A stretch of 64,000 bases of DNA from Cytophagaceae bacterium (GTDB lineage: Bacteria > Bacteroidota > Bacteroidia > Cytophagales > Cytophagaceae), in contig JAGKWN010000001.1 of NCBI GenBank assembly GCA_021151805.1, forward strand, positions 34,148-98,147, given 5' to 3'. A program made the position numbers and the translations under genes. Below the pieces are notes generated by a model, which did not search any database, had not been told where the DNA came from, and saw only the letters and a program-made list of their open reading frames with translations. Each line of letters begins with the position of its first letter. The stretch's first letter is position 1. This document shows positions 1 to 11,544 of this stretch, piece by piece.

Positions 1-1
1 A

Positions 2-2764
2 GACATGGTTCTTGGTTTATACTATGTAACAAAAGGCCGTAAGTCAACGCCTGAACACCCGATCAAAGGTGAAGGTATGGCATTCTACGGTGCTGAAGAA
101 GTTGTGATCGCTATCAACGAAGGACGTTTATCACAACATGCACATATTAAAGTTAAAGGTACCGTACGTACAGATTCAGGTGAATTAGTAGAACAAATGA
201 TCGATACCGTTGCAGGTAGAGTATTGTTCAACTTAGTTGTTCCGGAAGAAGTAGGTTTCGTAAACGAGCTTTTAACAAAGAAAAAATTACAGTTGATCAT
301 TGGTATGGTATTCAAGATCGCTGGTATGTCTAAGACTGCGAAGTTCCTGGATGATATCAAGCAGATCGGATTCCAGATGGCCTTCAGAGGTGGTCTTTCT
401 ATTGGTTTGGATAACATTGGTATCCCGGCTGATAAAAATACATTGATCGATGGTGCTAAGAAAGAAGTTGATTCTGTATGGAGCAACTACTTAATGGGTC
501 TTATCACTGATAACGAACGTTATAACCAGGTTATTGATATCTGGACACGCGTTAACTCTGAGATCACGGATACATTGATGAAGCAGCTTGAAGCTGACCA
601 GCAAGGTTTCAACCCGATCTACATGATGATGCACTCAGGTGCTCGTGGTTCTCGTGAGCAGATCCGTCAGTTAGGTGGTATGAGAGGTTTGATGGCGAAA
701 CCACAAAAGAACTTACAAGGTTCAGTTGGTGAGATCATCGAAAACCCGATTCTTTCTAACTTCAAAGAAGGTCTTGACGTTATTGAGTACTTTATCTCTA
801 CGCACGGTGCACGTAAAGGTCTTGCCGATACAGCCCTTAAAACGGCCGATGCAGGTTACTTAACCCGTCGTTTGGTAGATGTTGCTCAGGACGCGATTAT
901 CAACGAACAGGATTGTGGTACATTAAGAGGTCTTACTGTTTCTGCATTAAAAGACAACGATGATATCGTTGAACCTTTAACAGAGCGTATCCTTGGTAGA
1001 GTGAGTGTTCACGATGTGTTCCACATTCTTACAAATGAATTACTTGTTTCTTCAGGACAAGAAATTACTGAAGAGATTGCAAGAAAAATAGATGACTCTG
1101 GTATTGAATCTGTAGAAATCAGATCAGTGCTTACTTGTGAATCAAGAAGAGGATGCTGTGCAAAATGCTACGGTAGAAACTTATCATCCGGCCAGATGGT
1201 TGGTATCGGTGAATCTGTAGGTGTTATTGCAGCACAATCAATTGGTGAACCGGGTACTCAGTTAACACTTCGTACCTTCCACGTGGGTGGTACGGCATCT
1301 AACATCACGGTTGATGCAAACATTAAAGCTAAGTTTGATGGTGTAGTTGCTTTTGATGATTTAAGAGTAATTCAGTCTACAAACTTGGAAGGTGATAAAG
1401 TTACTGTAGTAATGGGTCGTTCAGGTGAGATTCGTATCGTTGAGCCGGTATCTGGTAAAACATTATTGAGCAATCACGTTCCTTACGGTGCATTCCTTAA
1501 CGTGAAAGATGGAGAGACTGTGAAGAAAGGACAGGAGCTTTGCTTCTGGGATCCATACAACGCAGTTATCTTGTCTGAATTCGAAGGTACAATCCAATTC
1601 GATTCGATCGAAGAAGGTGTTACTTACCGTGAAGAATCTGATGAGCAGACAGGTCACAGAGAAAAAGTTATCGTTGACACAAAAGATAAAACGAAAAACC
1701 CTGCAATCATTGTAAACCATAAGAAAGGTGAGCCTAAAGGATACAGCATCCCGGTAGGTGCCCACTTAGCGGTTGAAGATGGACAGGATGTTAAACCTGG
1801 TCAGGTATTGGTTAAGATCCCTCGTTCTGTTGGTAAAACAAGAGATATTACAGGAGGTCTTCCACGAGTAACAGAATTGTTCGAAGCTCGTAACCCTTCT
1901 AACCCGGCTGTTGTTAGTGAGATTGATGGTATTGTTACATACGGTGCAATCAAGAGAGGTAACAGAGAAATCTTCATCGAATCTAAAGATGGCGTTAAGA
2001 AGAGATACATGGTACCGCTTTCTAAGCACATCCTCGTTCAGGACAACGATTTCATCCGTTCAGGTAATCCTTTGACAGATGGTGCAATCACACCGTCAGA
2101 TATCTTATCAATCAAAGGTCCTACAGCGGTTCAGGAATATTTAGTAAACGAAATTCAGGAAGTATACCGTCTGCAAGGTGTAAAAATCAATGACAAGCAC
2201 ATTGAGATCATTGTTAGACAGATGATGCAAAAGGTTCAGATTATCGAAGCTGGTGATACATCTTTCTTAACAAACCAGGCAGTGGATCGTTTCAAGTTCA
2301 GAGAAGAAAACGACAATATCTTAGATAAGAAAGTTGTTGTAGAATGCGGAGATTCTGAAAAACTAAGACCAGGGATGATTATTACTGCACGTCAGCTAAG
2401 AGATGAAAACTCAAGTCTGAAGCGTAAAGATCAGCGTCTGGTAGTAGTTAGAGATGCAGAACCAGCTGTTTCTATGCCAACGTTACAAGGTATTACACAA
2501 GCTTCTTTGGATACAGAAAGCTTCATCTCTGCAGCATCGTTCCAGGAAACAACAAAAGTTCTGAGCGAAGCAGCAGTAAGAGGAAAAGTAGATTACTTGA
2601 AAGGCTTGAAAGAAAACGTTATCGTAGGTCACTTAATCCCTGCAGGTACAGGTCAGCGAGTATTCAACGACATCATTGTAGGATCTAAAGAAGAATACGA
2701 TAGCTTGATTGCTTCAAAAGAGGCATTCAATGCTTCTCGCAAAGGCGAGTTACAACAGAGTTAA
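2..2764 (+). CDS. rpoC: RNA polymerase subunit beta' (C-terminal part, 5' end outside window)
   Basis: Carboxy-terminal two thirds (about 920 residues) of the beta' subunit of DNA-dependent RNA polymerase. The frame is open to the left edge, so the first Met seen is internal and the NADFDGD catalytic motif lies upstream. Visible signatures are [17 protein letters not shown], the second zinc site (Cys of DCGT plus the three Cys of [11 protein letters not shown]), and the bridge-helix/trigger-loop stretch [15 protein letters not shown]. It ends at a TAA and is followed by a strong hairpin terminator. rpoB is expected just upstream. Identification is secure. Confidence 0.98.
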   Translation, partial: DMVLGLYYVTKGRKSTPEHPIKGEGMAFYGAEEVVIAINEGRLSQHAHIKVKGTVRTDSGELVEQMIDTVAGRVLFNLVVPEEVGFVNELLTKKKLQLIIGMVFKIAGMSKTAKFLDDIKQIGFQMAFRGGLSIGLDNIGIPADKNTLIDGAKKEVDSVWSNYLMGLITDNERYNQVIDIWTRVNSEITDTLMKQLEADQQGFNPIYMMMHSGARGSREQIRQLGGMRGLMAKPQKNLQGSVGEIIENPILSNFKEGLDVIEYFISTHGARKGLADTALKTADAGYLTRRLVDVAQDAIINEQDCGTLRGLTVSALKDNDDIVEPLTERILGRVSVHDVFHILTNELLVSSGQEITEEIARKIDDSGIESVEIRSVLTCESRRGCCAKCYGRNLSSGQMVGIGESVGVIAAQSIGEPGTQLTLRTFHVGGTASNITVDANIKAKFDGVVAFDDLRVIQSTNLEGDKVTVVMGRSGEIRIVEPVSGKTLLSNHVPYGAFLNVKDGETVKKGQELCFWDPYNAVILSEFEGTIQFDSIEEGVTYREESDEQTGHREKVIVDTKDKTKNPAIIVNHKKGEPKGYSIPVGAHLAVEDGQDVKPGQVLVKIPRSVGKTRDITGGLPRVTELFEARNPSNPAVVSEIDGIVTYGAIKRGNREIFIESKDGVKKRYMVPLSKHILVQDNDFIRSGNPLTDGAITPSDILSIKGPTAVQEYLVNEIQEVYRLQGVKINDKHIEIIVRQMMQKVQIIEAGDTSFLTNQAVDRFKFREENDNILDKKVVVECGDSEKLRPGMIITARQLRDENSSLKRKDQRLVVVRDAEPAVSMPTLQGITQASLDTESFISAASFQETTKVLSEAAVRGKVDYLKGLKENVIVGHLIPAGTGQRVFNDIIVGSKEEYDSLIASKEAFNASRKGELQQS

Positions 2765-2783
2765 TCATTCATTGATAAAATAA

Positions 2784-2822
2784 ACAAGGGCACTGGTTTA
2801 AAACCTTTGCCCTTGTTTTTTC
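2784..2822 (+). terminator. rho-independent terminator after rpoC
   Basis: A 9-bp perfect stem (2784-2792 with 2808-2816, ACAAGGGCA/TGCCCTTGT) encloses a 15-nt loop and is followed by a run of T. It lies 20 bp after the rpoC stop, so it should end the rpoBC transcript, although the following small gene starts only 20 bp later. Confidence 0.85.
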
Positions 2823-2841
2823 TAAAAGCGTCTTATTAAAT

Positions 2842-3174
2842 ATGGCTATCAAAAATAACCCGGCTGAAGAAATAATGCAGAATCAATTAAACATTGAATT
2901 GCCGGAAGACATGGCAGAAGGTGTTTACGCTAATTTAGCGATGATTGCGCATTCCAACAGTGAGTTTGTATTGGATTTCATCCGTATGATGCCAGGGGTT
3001 CCTAAAGCGCGCGTAAAAGCACGCGTTGTATTGACTCCAGAGCACGCAAAACGCTTATTACAGGCCCTGAATGACAATATTGTGAAATACGAAGAGTCAT
3101 TTGGAGCAATCAAGGATCAGGAAGAATTTCCTCGTTTCCCGATGAATTTCGGGGGCACAATAGGAGAGGCATAG
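2842..3174 (+). CDS. DUF3467 family protein
   Basis: Small 110-residue cytosolic protein of the DUF3467 family. It contains the family-like stretch YANLAMIAHSNSEFVLDF followed by a second half with VLTPEHAKRLLQAL and an amphipathic end. There is no signal peptide or membrane segment. It lies between the rpoC terminator and the rpsL promoter, a position in which I recall it in other Bacteroidota genomes. The function is unknown; linkage to rpoC suggests a housekeeping role but proves nothing. A leader of only about 20 bases separates it from the terminator, so it may depend on read-through. Confidence 0.8.
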   Translation: MAIKNNPAEEIMQNQLNIELPEDMAEGVYANLAMIAHSNSEFVLDFIRMMPGVPKARVKARVVLTPEHAKRLLQALNDNIVKYEESFGAIKDQEEFPRFPMNFGGTIGEA

Positions 3175-3267
3175 TCCAATCCGTCCAAAAAACAGCAATA
3201 AAATAATAAAGAATACCAGATTTGGTGATAAGATGTGGATGATTTTTTAAAAAAATAATATCCACAA

Positions 3268-3298
3268 TTTGCAGAATAGCCAAATATGCGTACCTTTG
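3268..3298 (+). promoter_or_regulatory. Bacteroidota-type promoter for the str operon (rpsL)
   Basis: A -33 element TTTG (3268-3271) and a -7 element TACCTTTG (3291-3298) are separated by 19 bp. The likely start falls in the following GCAGTCC, about 35 bases before the rpsL ATG. The same downstream bases recur after the rplC and rpsH promoters. Confidence 0.8.
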
Positions 3299-3337
3299 CA
3301 GTCCGATAAATTGAGAATAGTTAAATACTTAGGATAA

Positions 3338-3751
3338 ATGCCTACTATACAACAATTAGTAAGAAAAGGAAGAGAACAACTTGTATTCAAGTCCAAGTCT
3401 CCTGCTCTAGATTCCTGCCCACAAAGAAGGGGCGTATGTACACGTGTGTACACTACAACACCAAAGAAACCAAACTCTGCGATGCGTAAAGTTGCGAGGG
3501 TGCGTTTAACAAACTCTAAAGAGGTGAATGCTTACATCCCAGGAGAAGGACACAACCTTCAAGAACACTCAATCGTGTTGATCCGTGGTGGTAGAGTAAA
3601 AGATCTTCCAGGTGTTCGTTATCACATCGTTCGTGGAGCGTTAGATACTGCCGGAGTTAACGGTAGAAAACAAAGTAGATCTAAATACGGTGCTAAGAGA
3701 CCTAAACCAGGCCAGGCTGCTGCAGCTCCTGCTAAAGGCAAGAAAAAATAA
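3338..3751 (+). CDS. rpsL: 30S ribosomal protein S12
   Basis: Decoding-centre protein of the small subunit. The canonical stretches [18 protein letters not shown] and [17 protein letters not shown] are present; the latter carries the Asp that is thiomethylated in many bacteria. At 137 residues it is about a dozen longer than E. coli S12, because of an Ala/Pro/Lys tail after the conserved core. First gene of the rpsL-rpsG-fusA-rpsJ string, behind a clear TTTG/TACCTTTG promoter. rpsG follows after 7 bp. Confidence 0.98.
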   Translation: MPTIQQLVRKGREQLVFKSKSPALDSCPQRRGVCTRVYTTTPKKPNSAMRKVARVRLTNSKEVNAYIPGEGHNLQEHSIVLIRGGRVKDLPGVRYHIVRGALDTAGVNGRKQSRSKYGAKRPKPGQAAAAPAKGKKK

Positions 3752-3758
3752 TTAGATT

Positions 3759-4226
3759 ATGAGAAAGGCGAAACCAAAGAAGAGATATCTTCTTCCTGAT
3801 CCTAAATTTAGTGACACTATGGTTACTAAATTTGTTAACAGCTTAATGTATGATGGCAAAAAAAGCACAGCATACTCAATTTTTTACGATGCAGTAGCAT
3901 TAGTTGAAAAGAAAACTTCTGAAAGCGGTTTAGAAGTTTGGAGAAAGGCACTTAACAACGTGAGCCCTCAGGTTGAGGTTCGTTCTCGTCGTGTAGGTGG
4001 TTCTACTTTCCAGGTTCCAACTGAAGTTCGTCCGGATAGAAAGATGGCTTTAGGAATGAAATGGTTGATCAACTACGCTCGTTCCCGTGGTGAAAAAACA
4101 ATGACAGATAAATTGGCTGGTGAAATTATCTCTGCTTCTAAAGGTGAAGGCGCTGCAGTTAAAAAGAGAGATGATGTACACAGAATGGCTGAAGCAAACA
4201 AAGCATTCTCACATTTCAGATTCTAA
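3759..4226 (+). CDS. rpsG: 30S ribosomal protein S7
   Basis: Primary 16S rRNA-binding protein of the 30S head, 155 residues, the standard length. It starts [17 protein letters not shown], contains the family's [15 protein letters not shown] and ends with [12 protein letters not shown]. Second gene of the str operon, 7 bp after rpsL and 18 bp before fusA, so probably co-transcribed with both. Confidence 0.98.
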   Translation: MRKAKPKKRYLLPDPKFSDTMVTKFVNSLMYDGKKSTAYSIFYDAVALVEKKTSESGLEVWRKALNNVSPQVEVRSRRVGGSTFQVPTEVRPDRKMALGMKWLINYARSRGEKTMTDKLAGEIISASKGEGAAVKKRDDVHRMAEANKAFSHFRF

Positions 4227-4244
4227 TTTTCGGCAAACGATATT

Positions 4245-6350
4245 ATGGCTCGCGATTTAAAATTCACAAGAAATATTGGTATTGCCGCTCACATTGATGC
4301 TGGTAAAACTACTACTACTGAACGTATCCTTTACTATGCTGGTGTAAACCACAAAATTGGTGAAGTACACGAAGGTGGAGCAACAATGGACTGGATGGCT
4401 CAGGAGCAGGAAAGAGGTATTACAATTACTTCTGCTGCAACTACAGTTGGCTGGAAATATAGAAACAATAACTACCACGTAAACATCATAGATACACCTG
4501 GTCACGTTGACTTTACTGTTGAAGTAAACAGATCTCTACGTGTACTTGATGGTTTGGTATTCTTATTTAGTGCAGTTGATGGTGTTGAACCACAATCTGA
4601 AACAAACTGGCGTTTAGCAAACAATTACAAAGTTGCTAGATTAGGTTTCGTTAATAAAATGGACCGTTCTGGCGCAGATTTCTTAAACGTGTGCAAGCAA
4701 GTTAAAGAAATGTTGGGTAGCAACGCTGTTCCATTGCAATTACCAATCGGTGCTGAAGATAACTTCCAGGGTGTTGTTGATCTTGTGAATAACAGAGCAA
4801 TCGTTTGGAATGAAGCTGACAAAGGTATGACTTTCACAGAAGTGCCTATCCCAGCTGATATGGTTGACGAGACTCTAGAATACAGAGAAAAATTACTTGA
4901 AGCAGTAGCTGATTATGATGAGACTTTGATGGAGAAATTCTTCGAAGATCCAAACTCAATCTCAGAAGCTGAAATATTAACAGCATTACGTAAGGCTGTT
5001 TTAGATATGAAAATCGTACCAATGTTGTGCGGTTCTTCTTTCAAAAACAAAGGCGTACAAACAATGCTTGATTATGTAATGGAGTTATTACCATCTCCAT
5101 TAGACAGAGATAACATCGTAGGTACCGATCCTGATACAGATAAAGAAGTTGTGCGTAAGCCGGTTGAAACAGATCCATTCTGTGCACTTGCATTCAAAAT
5201 CGCAACTGACCCGTTTGTAGGCCGTCTATGTTTCGTTAGATCATACTCAGGTCTTCTTGAATCAGGTTCTTACGTTTACAATACACGTTCTGGAAACAAG
5301 GAAAGAATTTCCCGTATCTTCCAGATGCACGCAAACAAGCAAAATCAAATCGAAAGATTACACTGCGGTGATATTGGAGCTGTTGTAGGTTTCAAGGATA
5401 TCAAAACGGGTGATACTCTTTGCGATGAAAAAAATAAAATTGTTCTTGAATCAATGGTTTTCCCAGAGCCGGTTATCGGTTATGCGATTGAACCTAAGAC
5501 TCAAGCTGACGTGGACAAGATGGGTGTTGCTATCGCTAAATTGGTAGAAGAAGATCCAACGTTACACGTTCACACTGATCAGGAAACTGGCCAGACAATT
5601 TTGAGAGGTATGGGTGAATTGCACCTTGAAATCATCATCGATCGTATGAAGCGTGAATTCAAGGTTGAAATTAACCAAGGTGCTCCTCAGGTTGCTTACA
5701 AAGAATCATTAACAAAAAGTACAGAACACCGCGAAGTTTTCAAAAAACAGTCAGGTGGTCGTGGTAAGTTCGCAGATATCGTATTCGAATTATCTCCTCG
5801 TGAAGACGAGAAATTAGGATTAGAGTTTGTAAACAATATCGTGGGTGGTGTGATTCCAAAAGAATTTATTCCATCTATTCAGAAAGGTTTTGAAGAGGCA
5901 ATGAAAAATGGCGTAATCGCTGGTTTCCCTGTGGAATCAATGAAAGTACGTTTATTCCATGGTTCATTCCACGATGTCGATTCAGATGCATTATCATTTG
6001 AATTAGCAGCAAGACAAGGTTTCAAAGAAGCAGCTAAGAATGCAGGTGCAAAAATCATGGAACCAATTATGTCTGTTGAAGTTGTTACTCCGGAAGAATA
6101 TACAGGTCCGGTAACAGGTGACTTGAACAGAAGAAGAGGTATGATGAAAGGCATGGATTCTAAAATGGGAGCTCAGGTTATCAAAGCGGACGTTCCATTG
6201 TCTGAACTATTCGGCTATGTGACTGATTTGAGAACTATCTCTTCTGGTCGTGCAACCGCTTCATTGACATTCTCTCATTATGAATTCGTTCCTGCAAACC
6301 TTGCAGAAACTATAGTAGCTAAAGTTAAAGGTACTGCTGTAAGCAAATAA
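4245..6350 (+). CDS. fusA: Translation elongation factor G
   Basis: GTPase that drives translocation on the ribosome. The 701-residue length is normal. G1 AHIDAGKT lies at about residues 15-22, G3 DTPGHVD at about 83-89 and G4 NKMD at 137-140. The conserved domain IV/V stretch [12 protein letters not shown] and the C-terminal [14 protein letters not shown] are intact. It is followed after only 4 bp by rpsJ, so the str and S10 operons are joined here. No tuf gene follows it, unlike in enterobacteria. Confidence 0.98.
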   Translation: MARDLKFTRNIGIAAHIDAGKTTTTERILYYAGVNHKIGEVHEGGATMDWMAQEQERGITITSAATTVGWKYRNNNYHVNIIDTPGHVDFTVEVNRSLRVLDGLVFLFSAVDGVEPQSETNWRLANNYKVARLGFVNKMDRSGADFLNVCKQVKEMLGSNAVPLQLPIGAEDNFQGVVDLVNNRAIVWNEADKGMTFTEVPIPADMVDETLEYREKLLEAVADYDETLMEKFFEDPNSISEAEILTALRKAVLDMKIVPMLCGSSFKNKGVQTMLDYVMELLPSPLDRDNIVGTDPDTDKEVVRKPVETDPFCALAFKIATDPFVGRLCFVRSYSGLLESGSYVYNTRSGNKERISRIFQMHANKQNQIERLHCGDIGAVVGFKDIKTGDTLCDEKNKIVLESMVFPEPVIGYAIEPKTQADVDKMGVAIAKLVEEDPTLHVHTDQETGQTILRGMGELHLEIIIDRMKREFKVEINQGAPQVAYKESLTKSTEHREVFKKQSGGRGKFADIVFELSPREDEKLGLEFVNNIVGGVIPKEFIPSIQKGFEEAMKNGVIAGFPVESMKVRLFHGSFHDVDSDALSFELAARQGFKEAAKNAGAKIMEPIMSVEVVTPEEYTGPVTGDLNRRRGMMKGMDSKMGAQVIKADVPLSELFGYVTDLRTISSGRATASLTFSHYEFVPANLAETIVAKVKGTAVSK

Positions 6351-6354
6351 TATC

Positions 6355-6660
6355 ATGAATCAAAAAATCAGAATAAAACTTAAATCTTACGATCACAACC
6401 TGGTTGATAAATCTTCCGAGAGAATCGTGAGAGCTGTTAAGGCTACAGGGGCTGTTGTTAGCGGTCCAATTCCATTGCCTACAGAAAAAGAGATTTTCAC
6501 AGTATTGAGATCTCCACACGTTAACAAGAAATCAAGAGATCAGTATCAACTTTGCACTTACAAAAGATTAGTTGATATCTATTCTACAAGTTCTAAAACA
6601 GTTGATGCTCTAATGAAATTAGAGTTACCAAGTGGAGTAGACGTAGAAATCAAAGTTTGA
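6355..6660 (+). CDS. rpsJ: 30S ribosomal protein S10
   Basis: 30S head protein (NusE), 101 residues. It carries the family stretches [23 protein letters not shown] and [14 protein letters not shown]. It sits 4 bp after fusA and is separated from rplC by about 190 bp containing a separate promoter. It therefore behaves as the last gene of the str transcript as well as the usual first S10-operon gene. Confidence 0.98.
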   Translation: MNQKIRIKLKSYDHNLVDKSSERIVRAVKATGAVVSGPIPLPTEKEIFTVLRSPHVNKKSRDQYQLCTYKRLVDIYSTSSKTVDALMKLELPSGVDVEIKV

Positions 6661-6761
6661 TAAAATATCTCTTTTTGATAGAAATAATAGAATGTAATAC
6701 GAAAGTATTACATTTCTTTTCTACAAAGGGCTCATTTAAGAGAAAATAAACGTAAACTAAT

Positions 6762-6791
6762 TTTGCTTACATGTATTTTTTCGTATCTTTG
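6762..6791 (+). promoter_or_regulatory. Bacteroidota-type promoter for the S10 operon (rplC)
   Basis: TTTG (6762-6765) lies 18 bp upstream of TATCTTTG (6784-6791). The element is followed by GCAGTCC, as at the rpsL promoter. The leader to rplC is about 55 bases. Confidence 0.75.
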
Positions 6792-6852
6792 CAGTCCCTT
6801 TTTAGCGAAGGTGTAAATAATTAAATTGTATTGTCCGTAAAATATTAGGGTG

Positions 6853-7473
6853 ATGTCCGGTATTATAGGTAAAAAAGTAGGGATGACAAGCGTATATGAT
6901 ACAGTAGGGAATTATGTTCCTTGTACTGTTATCGAAGCAGGTCCTTGCGTTATCACGCAAATCAAAACTGTAGAAACAGACGGTTACAAAGCTGTTCAGT
7001 TGGCTTTCGATGATAAAAAAGAAAAGAGCACTACAAAGCCTCTTTTAGGTCATTTCAAAAAAGCAGGTGTTTCTCCAAAAAGAAAGCTTGTTGAATTTAA
7101 AGGTTTTGAAAACGAATTGTCTTTAGGACAATCATTAGCTGCGCAAGACATATTTGTAGAAGGCGACTTCGTAGATGTTGTTGGTACTGCTAAAGGTAGA
7201 GGTTTTCAAGGTGTAGTAAAAAGACATGGTTTTGGTGGTGTGGGTGGTCAAACTCACGGTCAGCATAACAGAGCTCGTCACGCCGGTTCTATCGGTGCTT
7301 GTTCTTTCCCTGCACGTGTATTCAAAGGTACTCGTATGGCTGGCAGAATGGGTAACAACAGAGTTAAAATTCAAAATTTACAAATTTTGAAAGTTTATCC
7401 TGAGCACAACTTATTAGTTGTTAGTGGTTCTGTACCAGGTTCTAAAAATTCTTACGTTTTAATTGAGAAGTAA
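6853..7473 (+). CDS. rplC: 50S ribosomal protein L3
   Basis: Peptidyl-transferase-proximal 50S protein, 206 residues. It has N-terminal [16 protein letters not shown] and the conserved loop [20 protein letters not shown], in which the Gln methylated in many bacteria lies. An in-frame GTG directly precedes the ATG at 6853; the ATG is chosen because it gives the usual MSGIIGKK start. First gene behind the S10 promoter, 2 bp before rplD. Confidence 0.97.
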   Translation: MSGIIGKKVGMTSVYDTVGNYVPCTVIEAGPCVITQIKTVETDGYKAVQLAFDDKKEKSTTKPLLGHFKKAGVSPKRKLVEFKGFENELSLGQSLAAQDIFVEGDFVDVVGTAKGRGFQGVVKRHGFGGVGGQTHGQHNRARHAGSIGACSFPARVFKGTRMAGRMGNNRVKIQNLQILKVYPEHNLLVVSGSVPGSKNSYVLIEK

Positions 7474-7475
7474 TT

Positions 7476-8102
7476 ATGGAACTTTCCTTATTAAATATCA
7501 AAGGTAAAGATACTGGAAAGAAAGTAGTTCTTTCTGACGATATCTTCGCGGTAGAGCCTAACAACCACGCGATCTATTTAGATGTGAAACAATATCTTGC
7601 TCACCAAAGACAAGGTACTCACAAAGCTAAAGAACGTGCTGAAGTTTCTTTTTCTACTAAGAAATTGAAAAAACAAAAAGGTACAGGCGGTGCGAGAGCA
7701 GGTAGCCGTAAATCACCAGTATTTGTTGGTGGTGGTACTATCTTCGGTCCAAGACCAAGAACATATGGTTTCAAAGTAAACAAAAAAGTTAAAGATTTAG
7801 CACGTAAATCTGCTTTCAGCCACAAGTTGAAAGAAAGCAACGTGACTGTTCTTGAGAACTTTACTTTGAAAGCTCCAAAAACTAAAGATTATTTAGCAAT
7901 ACTTAAAGATCTTTCTTTCGATACGAAAAAGACTTTATTAGTTATCGCTGATATCGATAAAAACATAATCCTTTCAAGCAGAAACTTGAAAAAAGCTAAA
8001 GTTGTTAGCGTAGACCAAATCAATACTTATGATTTAGTAAATGCTGAGAAAGTAGTTATTTCTGAAGGATCTGTTTCGAAAATTGAAGCGTTACTCAACT
8101 AA
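7476..8102 (+). CDS. rplD: 50S ribosomal protein L4
   Basis: 50S exit-tunnel protein, 208 residues. The tunnel-loop region GTGGARAGSRKSPVFVGGG and the following GPRPRTYGFKVNKK are typical of L4. In E. coli L4 also autoregulates the S10 operon; no matching leader structure was sought here. Spacing is 2 bp after rplC and 8 bp before rplW. Confidence 0.97.
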   Translation: MELSLLNIKGKDTGKKVVLSDDIFAVEPNNHAIYLDVKQYLAHQRQGTHKAKERAEVSFSTKKLKKQKGTGGARAGSRKSPVFVGGGTIFGPRPRTYGFKVNKKVKDLARKSAFSHKLKESNVTVLENFTLKAPKTKDYLAILKDLSFDTKKTLLVIADIDKNIILSSRNLKKAKVVSVDQINTYDLVNAEKVVISEGSVSKIEALLN

Positions 8103-8110
8103 TTAGAGTC

Positions 8111-8398
8111 ATGAGTATTTTAAAGAAACCACTTATTACCGAGAAGGTATCTGCACAGAATGAAGGTGGAGTATACGGCTTTGTTGTAGATAAAAATGCA
8201 AACAAAGTTGCCATCAAACAAGCAGTTGAAAAAATGTACGGCGTCAATGTTGAAGAAGTAAGAACCATGATCGCTCCAGGTAAAAAGAAAACCCGTTACA
8301 GCAAAGGGGCTTTCTTAACTGGAAAGACATCTTCATTCAAAAAGGCAATCGTAAAAGTTAAAGACGGAGAAATCATAGATTTCTACAGTAATCTATAA
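8111..8398 (+). CDS. rplW: 50S ribosomal protein L23
   Basis: Exit-tunnel rim protein, docking site for SRP and trigger factor, 95 residues. MSILKKPLITEKVS at the N terminus and NKVAIKQAVEKMYGVNVEEV in the body identify the family. Located between rplD and rplB as in the standard S10 operon. Confidence 0.96.
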   Translation: MSILKKPLITEKVSAQNEGGVYGFVVDKNANKVAIKQAVEKMYGVNVEEVRTMIAPGKKKTRYSKGAFLTGKTSSFKKAIVKVKDGEIIDFYSNL

Positions 8399-8414
8399 TC
8401 ATTAAGGTTCCATC

Positions 8415-9254
8415 ATGTCACTGAAAAAATTCAGACCGATCACACCTGGTACAAGATTCAGAGTAGGCCCATCATTCGATGATGTTACTACATCTACTCC
8501 TGAAAAATCGCTTCTTGTTTCTATTAAGAAATCAGGCGGTCGTAACAGCCAAGGTAAAATGACTATGCGCTATATTGGCGGTGGTCACAAACAGCAGTAT
8601 CGTATTATCGATTTCAAACGCGACAAACACGCTATTCCAGCAGTTGTAAAAACTATTGAATACGATCCAAATCGTACTGCACGTATCGCTTTATTGTCTT
8701 ATGCAGACGGTGAAAAAAGATACATCATTGCTCCGGCAGGATTAACAGTTGGTACTACGTTACTTTCTGGTCCTGGTATCGCTCCGGAAGTTGGTAACTG
8801 TTTACCACTATCAGATATTCCTCTAGGTACTGTTGTACACAATATAGAGTTAAAGCCAGGTAAAGGTGCTGCGATGTCTCGTAGTGCTGGTACTTACGCT
8901 CAGTTAGTTGCTCGTGAAGGTAAATATGCTACGCTTAAATTACCTTCCGGTGAAATGAGAATGGTCCTTGTAGTTTGCTATGCAACTATCGGTACTGTTT
9001 CTAATGCAGACCACATGAACCTTACAAAAGGTAAAGCTGGTGCTACAAGATGGACAGGTAAGAGACCACGTGTAAGAGGTGTTGCTATGAACCCTGTTGA
9101 TCACCCAATGGGTGGTGGTGAAGGTCGTTCATCTGGTGGTCACCCAAGATCTAGAAAAGGCTTGTATGCTAAAGGTGGTAAGACCAGAAGCGCAAACAAG
9201 TATTCTAAGAATATGATAGTTAAAAAAAGAGTTAACAAAAGATTGAGTAAATAA
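8415..9254 (+). CDS. rplB: 50S ribosomal protein L2
   Basis: Conserved 50S core protein near the peptidyl-transferase centre, 279 residues. It contains [19 protein letters not shown] and the C-terminal functional stretch [20 protein letters not shown], which includes the essential His. The stop codon overlaps the rpsS start (TAATG), indicating translational coupling. Confidence 0.98.
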   Translation: MSLKKFRPITPGTRFRVGPSFDDVTTSTPEKSLLVSIKKSGGRNSQGKMTMRYIGGGHKQQYRIIDFKRDKHAIPAVVKTIEYDPNRTARIALLSYADGEKRYIIAPAGLTVGTTLLSGPGIAPEVGNCLPLSDIPLGTVVHNIELKPGKGAAMSRSAGTYAQLVAREGKYATLKLPSGEMRMVLVVCYATIGTVSNADHMNLTKGKAGATRWTGKRPRVRGVAMNPVDHPMGGGEGRSSGGHPRSRKGLYAKGGKTRSANKYSKNMIVKKRVNKRLSK

Positions 9255-9520
9255 TGTCACGTTCGCTCAAAAAAGGCCCATACATCGATTTCCGTCTTGA
9301 CAATAAAGTTCAGGCGTTGAATGAATCTTCCAAGAAGACTGTTATCAAAACCTGGTCAAGAAGATCAATGATTTCTCCTGAATTCGTTGGACATACTTTC
9401 GCAGTACACAACGGAAATAAATTTATCCCTGTTTATGTTACTGAAAACATGGTAGGACATAAATTTGGTGAATTTTCACCAACAAGGACTTTCAAAGGTC
9501 ACGCGGCTAAAAAGAAATAA
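9254..9520 (+). CDS. rpsS: 30S ribosomal protein S19
   Basis: 30S head protein, 88 residues. [19 protein letters not shown] and [20 protein letters not shown] are diagnostic. Its ATG overlaps the rplB stop by one base. About 30 bp separate it from rplV. Confidence 0.97.
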   Translation: MSRSLKKGPYIDFRLDNKVQALNESSKKTVIKTWSRRSMISPEFVGHTFAVHNGNKFIPVYVTENMVGHKFGEFSPTRTFKGHAAKKK

Positions 9521-9551
9521 TTAGAGTCATTCATAATGACATTGTATTCCA

Positions 9552-10100
9552 ATGGAAACGACAGTTAAAATAAAAAAATCAGTTCTCAAAAGACAGAAGA
9601 TTGCAGCAGCGAAAGAAGCTGCAGCAAAAGGAGCTGTTAAGGCACACCTTAACAACGTTCCAACTTCTACTAGAAAAATGAGACTTGTAGCTGATCTTGT
9701 AAGAGGACAGCGTGTAACTTTAGCGTTAGGTATCTTGAAATACCAGGCTAAACAAGGTGCTAGAAAATTAGAAAAATTAGTACTTGGTTCTGTTGCTGAT
9801 TGGCAAGCTAAAAACTCTGAAGCTAGAGTTGAAGATGCTGATTTATATATTCGCGAAATTTTTGTAGATGGCGGTAGAGTTCTTAAAAGACTTCGTACTG
9901 CTCCTCAAGGTAGAGCGTATAGAGTTCGTAAAAGATCTAACCACATCACAATTGTGATTGATTCTTTAAAAGAACTACCTGCTGCACCAGTTGCAGTAGT
10001 TGAAGAAAAAGAAGTTGTTGCTGCTAAAGCTTCGAAGCCAAAAGCTGCTGCTAAAAAGGCAACTGGTGAAAAAAGCAAAGCTAAAACTAAAGCGAATTAA
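9552..10100 (+). CDS. rplV: 50S ribosomal protein L22, with extended ends
   Basis: Exit-tunnel protein L22. The core ([17 protein letters not shown] through the [20 protein letters not shown] hairpin) is normal. The 182-residue length exceeds the common ~110 by a basic N-terminal extension of about 35 residues and an Ala/Lys-rich C-terminal tail of about 45 residues. Lys/Ala tails also occur on S12 and L17 in this cluster. The gene lies between rpsS and rpsC, as usual. Confidence 0.95.
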   Translation: METTVKIKKSVLKRQKIAAAKEAAAKGAVKAHLNNVPTSTRKMRLVADLVRGQRVTLALGILKYQAKQGARKLEKLVLGSVADWQAKNSEARVEDADLYIREIFVDGGRVLKRLRTAPQGRAYRVRKRSNHITIVIDSLKELPAAPVAVVEEKEVVAAKASKPKAAAKKATGEKSKAKTKAN

Positions 10101-10105
10101 TTACC

Positions 10106-10864
10106 ATGGGACAAAAAGTTAATCCGATAGGTTTCCGTTTAGGAGTTGTTAAAGGTTGGGAATCTAACTGGTACGGAGGCAAAACATTTGCTGACAAATT
10201 AGTTGAAGACGAACAAATCCGTAAATATGTACTTGCTCGTATTCCTAAAGGCGGAATCTCTAAAATAGTTATTGAAAGAACTATAAAAAGAGTAACTCTT
10301 ACAATTAATACTGCTAGACCAGGTGTTGTAATTGGTAAAGGTGGCGCTGAAGTTGATAAAATTAAAGAAGAGTTAAAGAAAATTACAGGTAAAGATGTTC
10401 AAATCAACATCTTTGAAATTAAAAGACCTGAAATGGAAGCTCTTTTAGTTGGTGAATCAATCGCTCAACAATTAAAAGCAAGAATTTCTTACCGTCGTGC
10501 AATGAAGCAAGCAATTGCTGGTACTATGCGTGTAGGTGCTCTTGGTATTAAAGTTAAATTATCTGGTCGTTTAGGTGGTGCTGAGATGGCACGTACTGAC
10601 CAATATAAAGAAGGACGTATTCCTTTGCATACATTACGTGCTGATATTGACTATGCTGTAAGCGAAGCATTAACAGTTTATGGTAAAATCGGTATCAAAG
10701 TATGGATCTTCAAAGGTGAAGTATACGGCAAGAGAGATTTATCTCCGAATGTAGGAAGTGCTGCATCTGGTACAAGTTCTTCTAACAACGAAAATGCTGC
10801 TCCGAACCAAGGTCCGAGAAGAAAAAGAGGCGGCGAAGGTAATAGAAAAAAGTCTAACAAATAG
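10106..10864 (+). CDS. rpsC: 30S ribosomal protein S3
   Basis: mRNA-entry protein of the 30S, 252 residues. N-terminal [16 protein letters not shown]-domain GxxG within [18 protein letters not shown], and the C-terminal [20 protein letters not shown] are all present. A disordered Ser/Asn/Arg/Lys-rich tail of about 40 residues follows the core. It starts 5 bp after rplV. Confidence 0.97.
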   Translation: MGQKVNPIGFRLGVVKGWESNWYGGKTFADKLVEDEQIRKYVLARIPKGGISKIVIERTIKRVTLTINTARPGVVIGKGGAEVDKIKEELKKITGKDVQINIFEIKRPEMEALLVGESIAQQLKARISYRRAMKQAIAGTMRVGALGIKVKLSGRLGGAEMARTDQYKEGRIPLHTLRADIDYAVSEALTVYGKIGIKVWIFKGEVYGKRDLSPNVGSAASGTSSSNNENAAPNQGPRRKRGGEGNRKKSNK

Positions 10865-10897
10865 AACAGAGATTCTGTCTGTATATAAATAAAAGTC

Positions 10898-11320
10898 ATG
10901 TTACAGCCAAAACGTACAACATATAGAAAGCAGCAAAAAGGGAGAGTAACTGGTGTTGCTACCCGTGGTCATAGAATTGCTTTCGGCTCTTTTGCAATTA
11001 AATCTTTAGAAGGCGGTTGGATTACAGCTCGTCAGATTGAAGCAGCACGTATCGCAATGACTCGTGCAATGAAAAGAGAAGGCCAGGTTTGGATCAGAAT
11101 ATTTCCTGACAAACCAATCACTCAGAAACCTGCAGAGGTTCGTATGGGTAAAGGTAAAGGTGCTCCTGAATATTGGGTTGCTTGTATCAAACCAGGTACA
11201 ATCTTATTCGAATCAGGTGGAGTATCAATAGAAACGGCACAAGAATCTTTGCGTTTGGCTGCGCAGAAATTGCCTTTCAAAACAAAATTTATTGTAAGAC
11301 CGGATTACGTAGCATCATAA
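10898..11320 (+). CDS. rplP: 50S ribosomal protein L16
   Basis: 50S A-site region protein, 140 residues. [36 protein letters not shown] and the [16 protein letters not shown] stretch are diagnostic. rpmC begins one base after its stop codon, so the two are probably translated in a coupled manner. Confidence 0.97.
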   Translation: MLQPKRTTYRKQQKGRVTGVATRGHRIAFGSFAIKSLEGGWITARQIEAARIAMTRAMKREGQVWIRIFPDKPITQKPAEVRMGKGKGAPEYWVACIKPGTILFESGGVSIETAQESLRLAAQKLPFKTKFIVRPDYVAS

Positions 11321-11321
11321 T

Positions 11322-11510
11322 ATGAAAACTGCTGAAATAAAAGGTTTATCGGTACAAGATTTAAAGCAACGTATCGTTGCTGAAAAAGAGAACTTGCACA
11401 AGCTGAAATTTGCACATGCGATTTCTCCAATTGAGAACCCGATGAAAATAAGTCATACTCGTAAGCTGATTGCTCAATTGAGTACTGAACTTACTGCAAA
11501 AAGTAAATAA
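11322..11510 (+). CDS. rpmC: 50S ribosomal protein L29
   Basis: Small helical 50S protein near the exit tunnel, 62 residues, the normal length. The pattern LSVQDLKQRIVAEKENLHKL, then NPMKISHTRKLIAQL, fits L29. It is placed between rplP and rpsQ, as in the standard operon. Confidence 0.95.
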   Translation: MKTAEIKGLSVQDLKQRIVAEKENLHKLKFAHAISPIENPMKISHTRKLIAQLSTELTAKSK

Positions 11511-11544
11511 GTTAAGGTCGAAAGATTAAATCTACCGAACTATA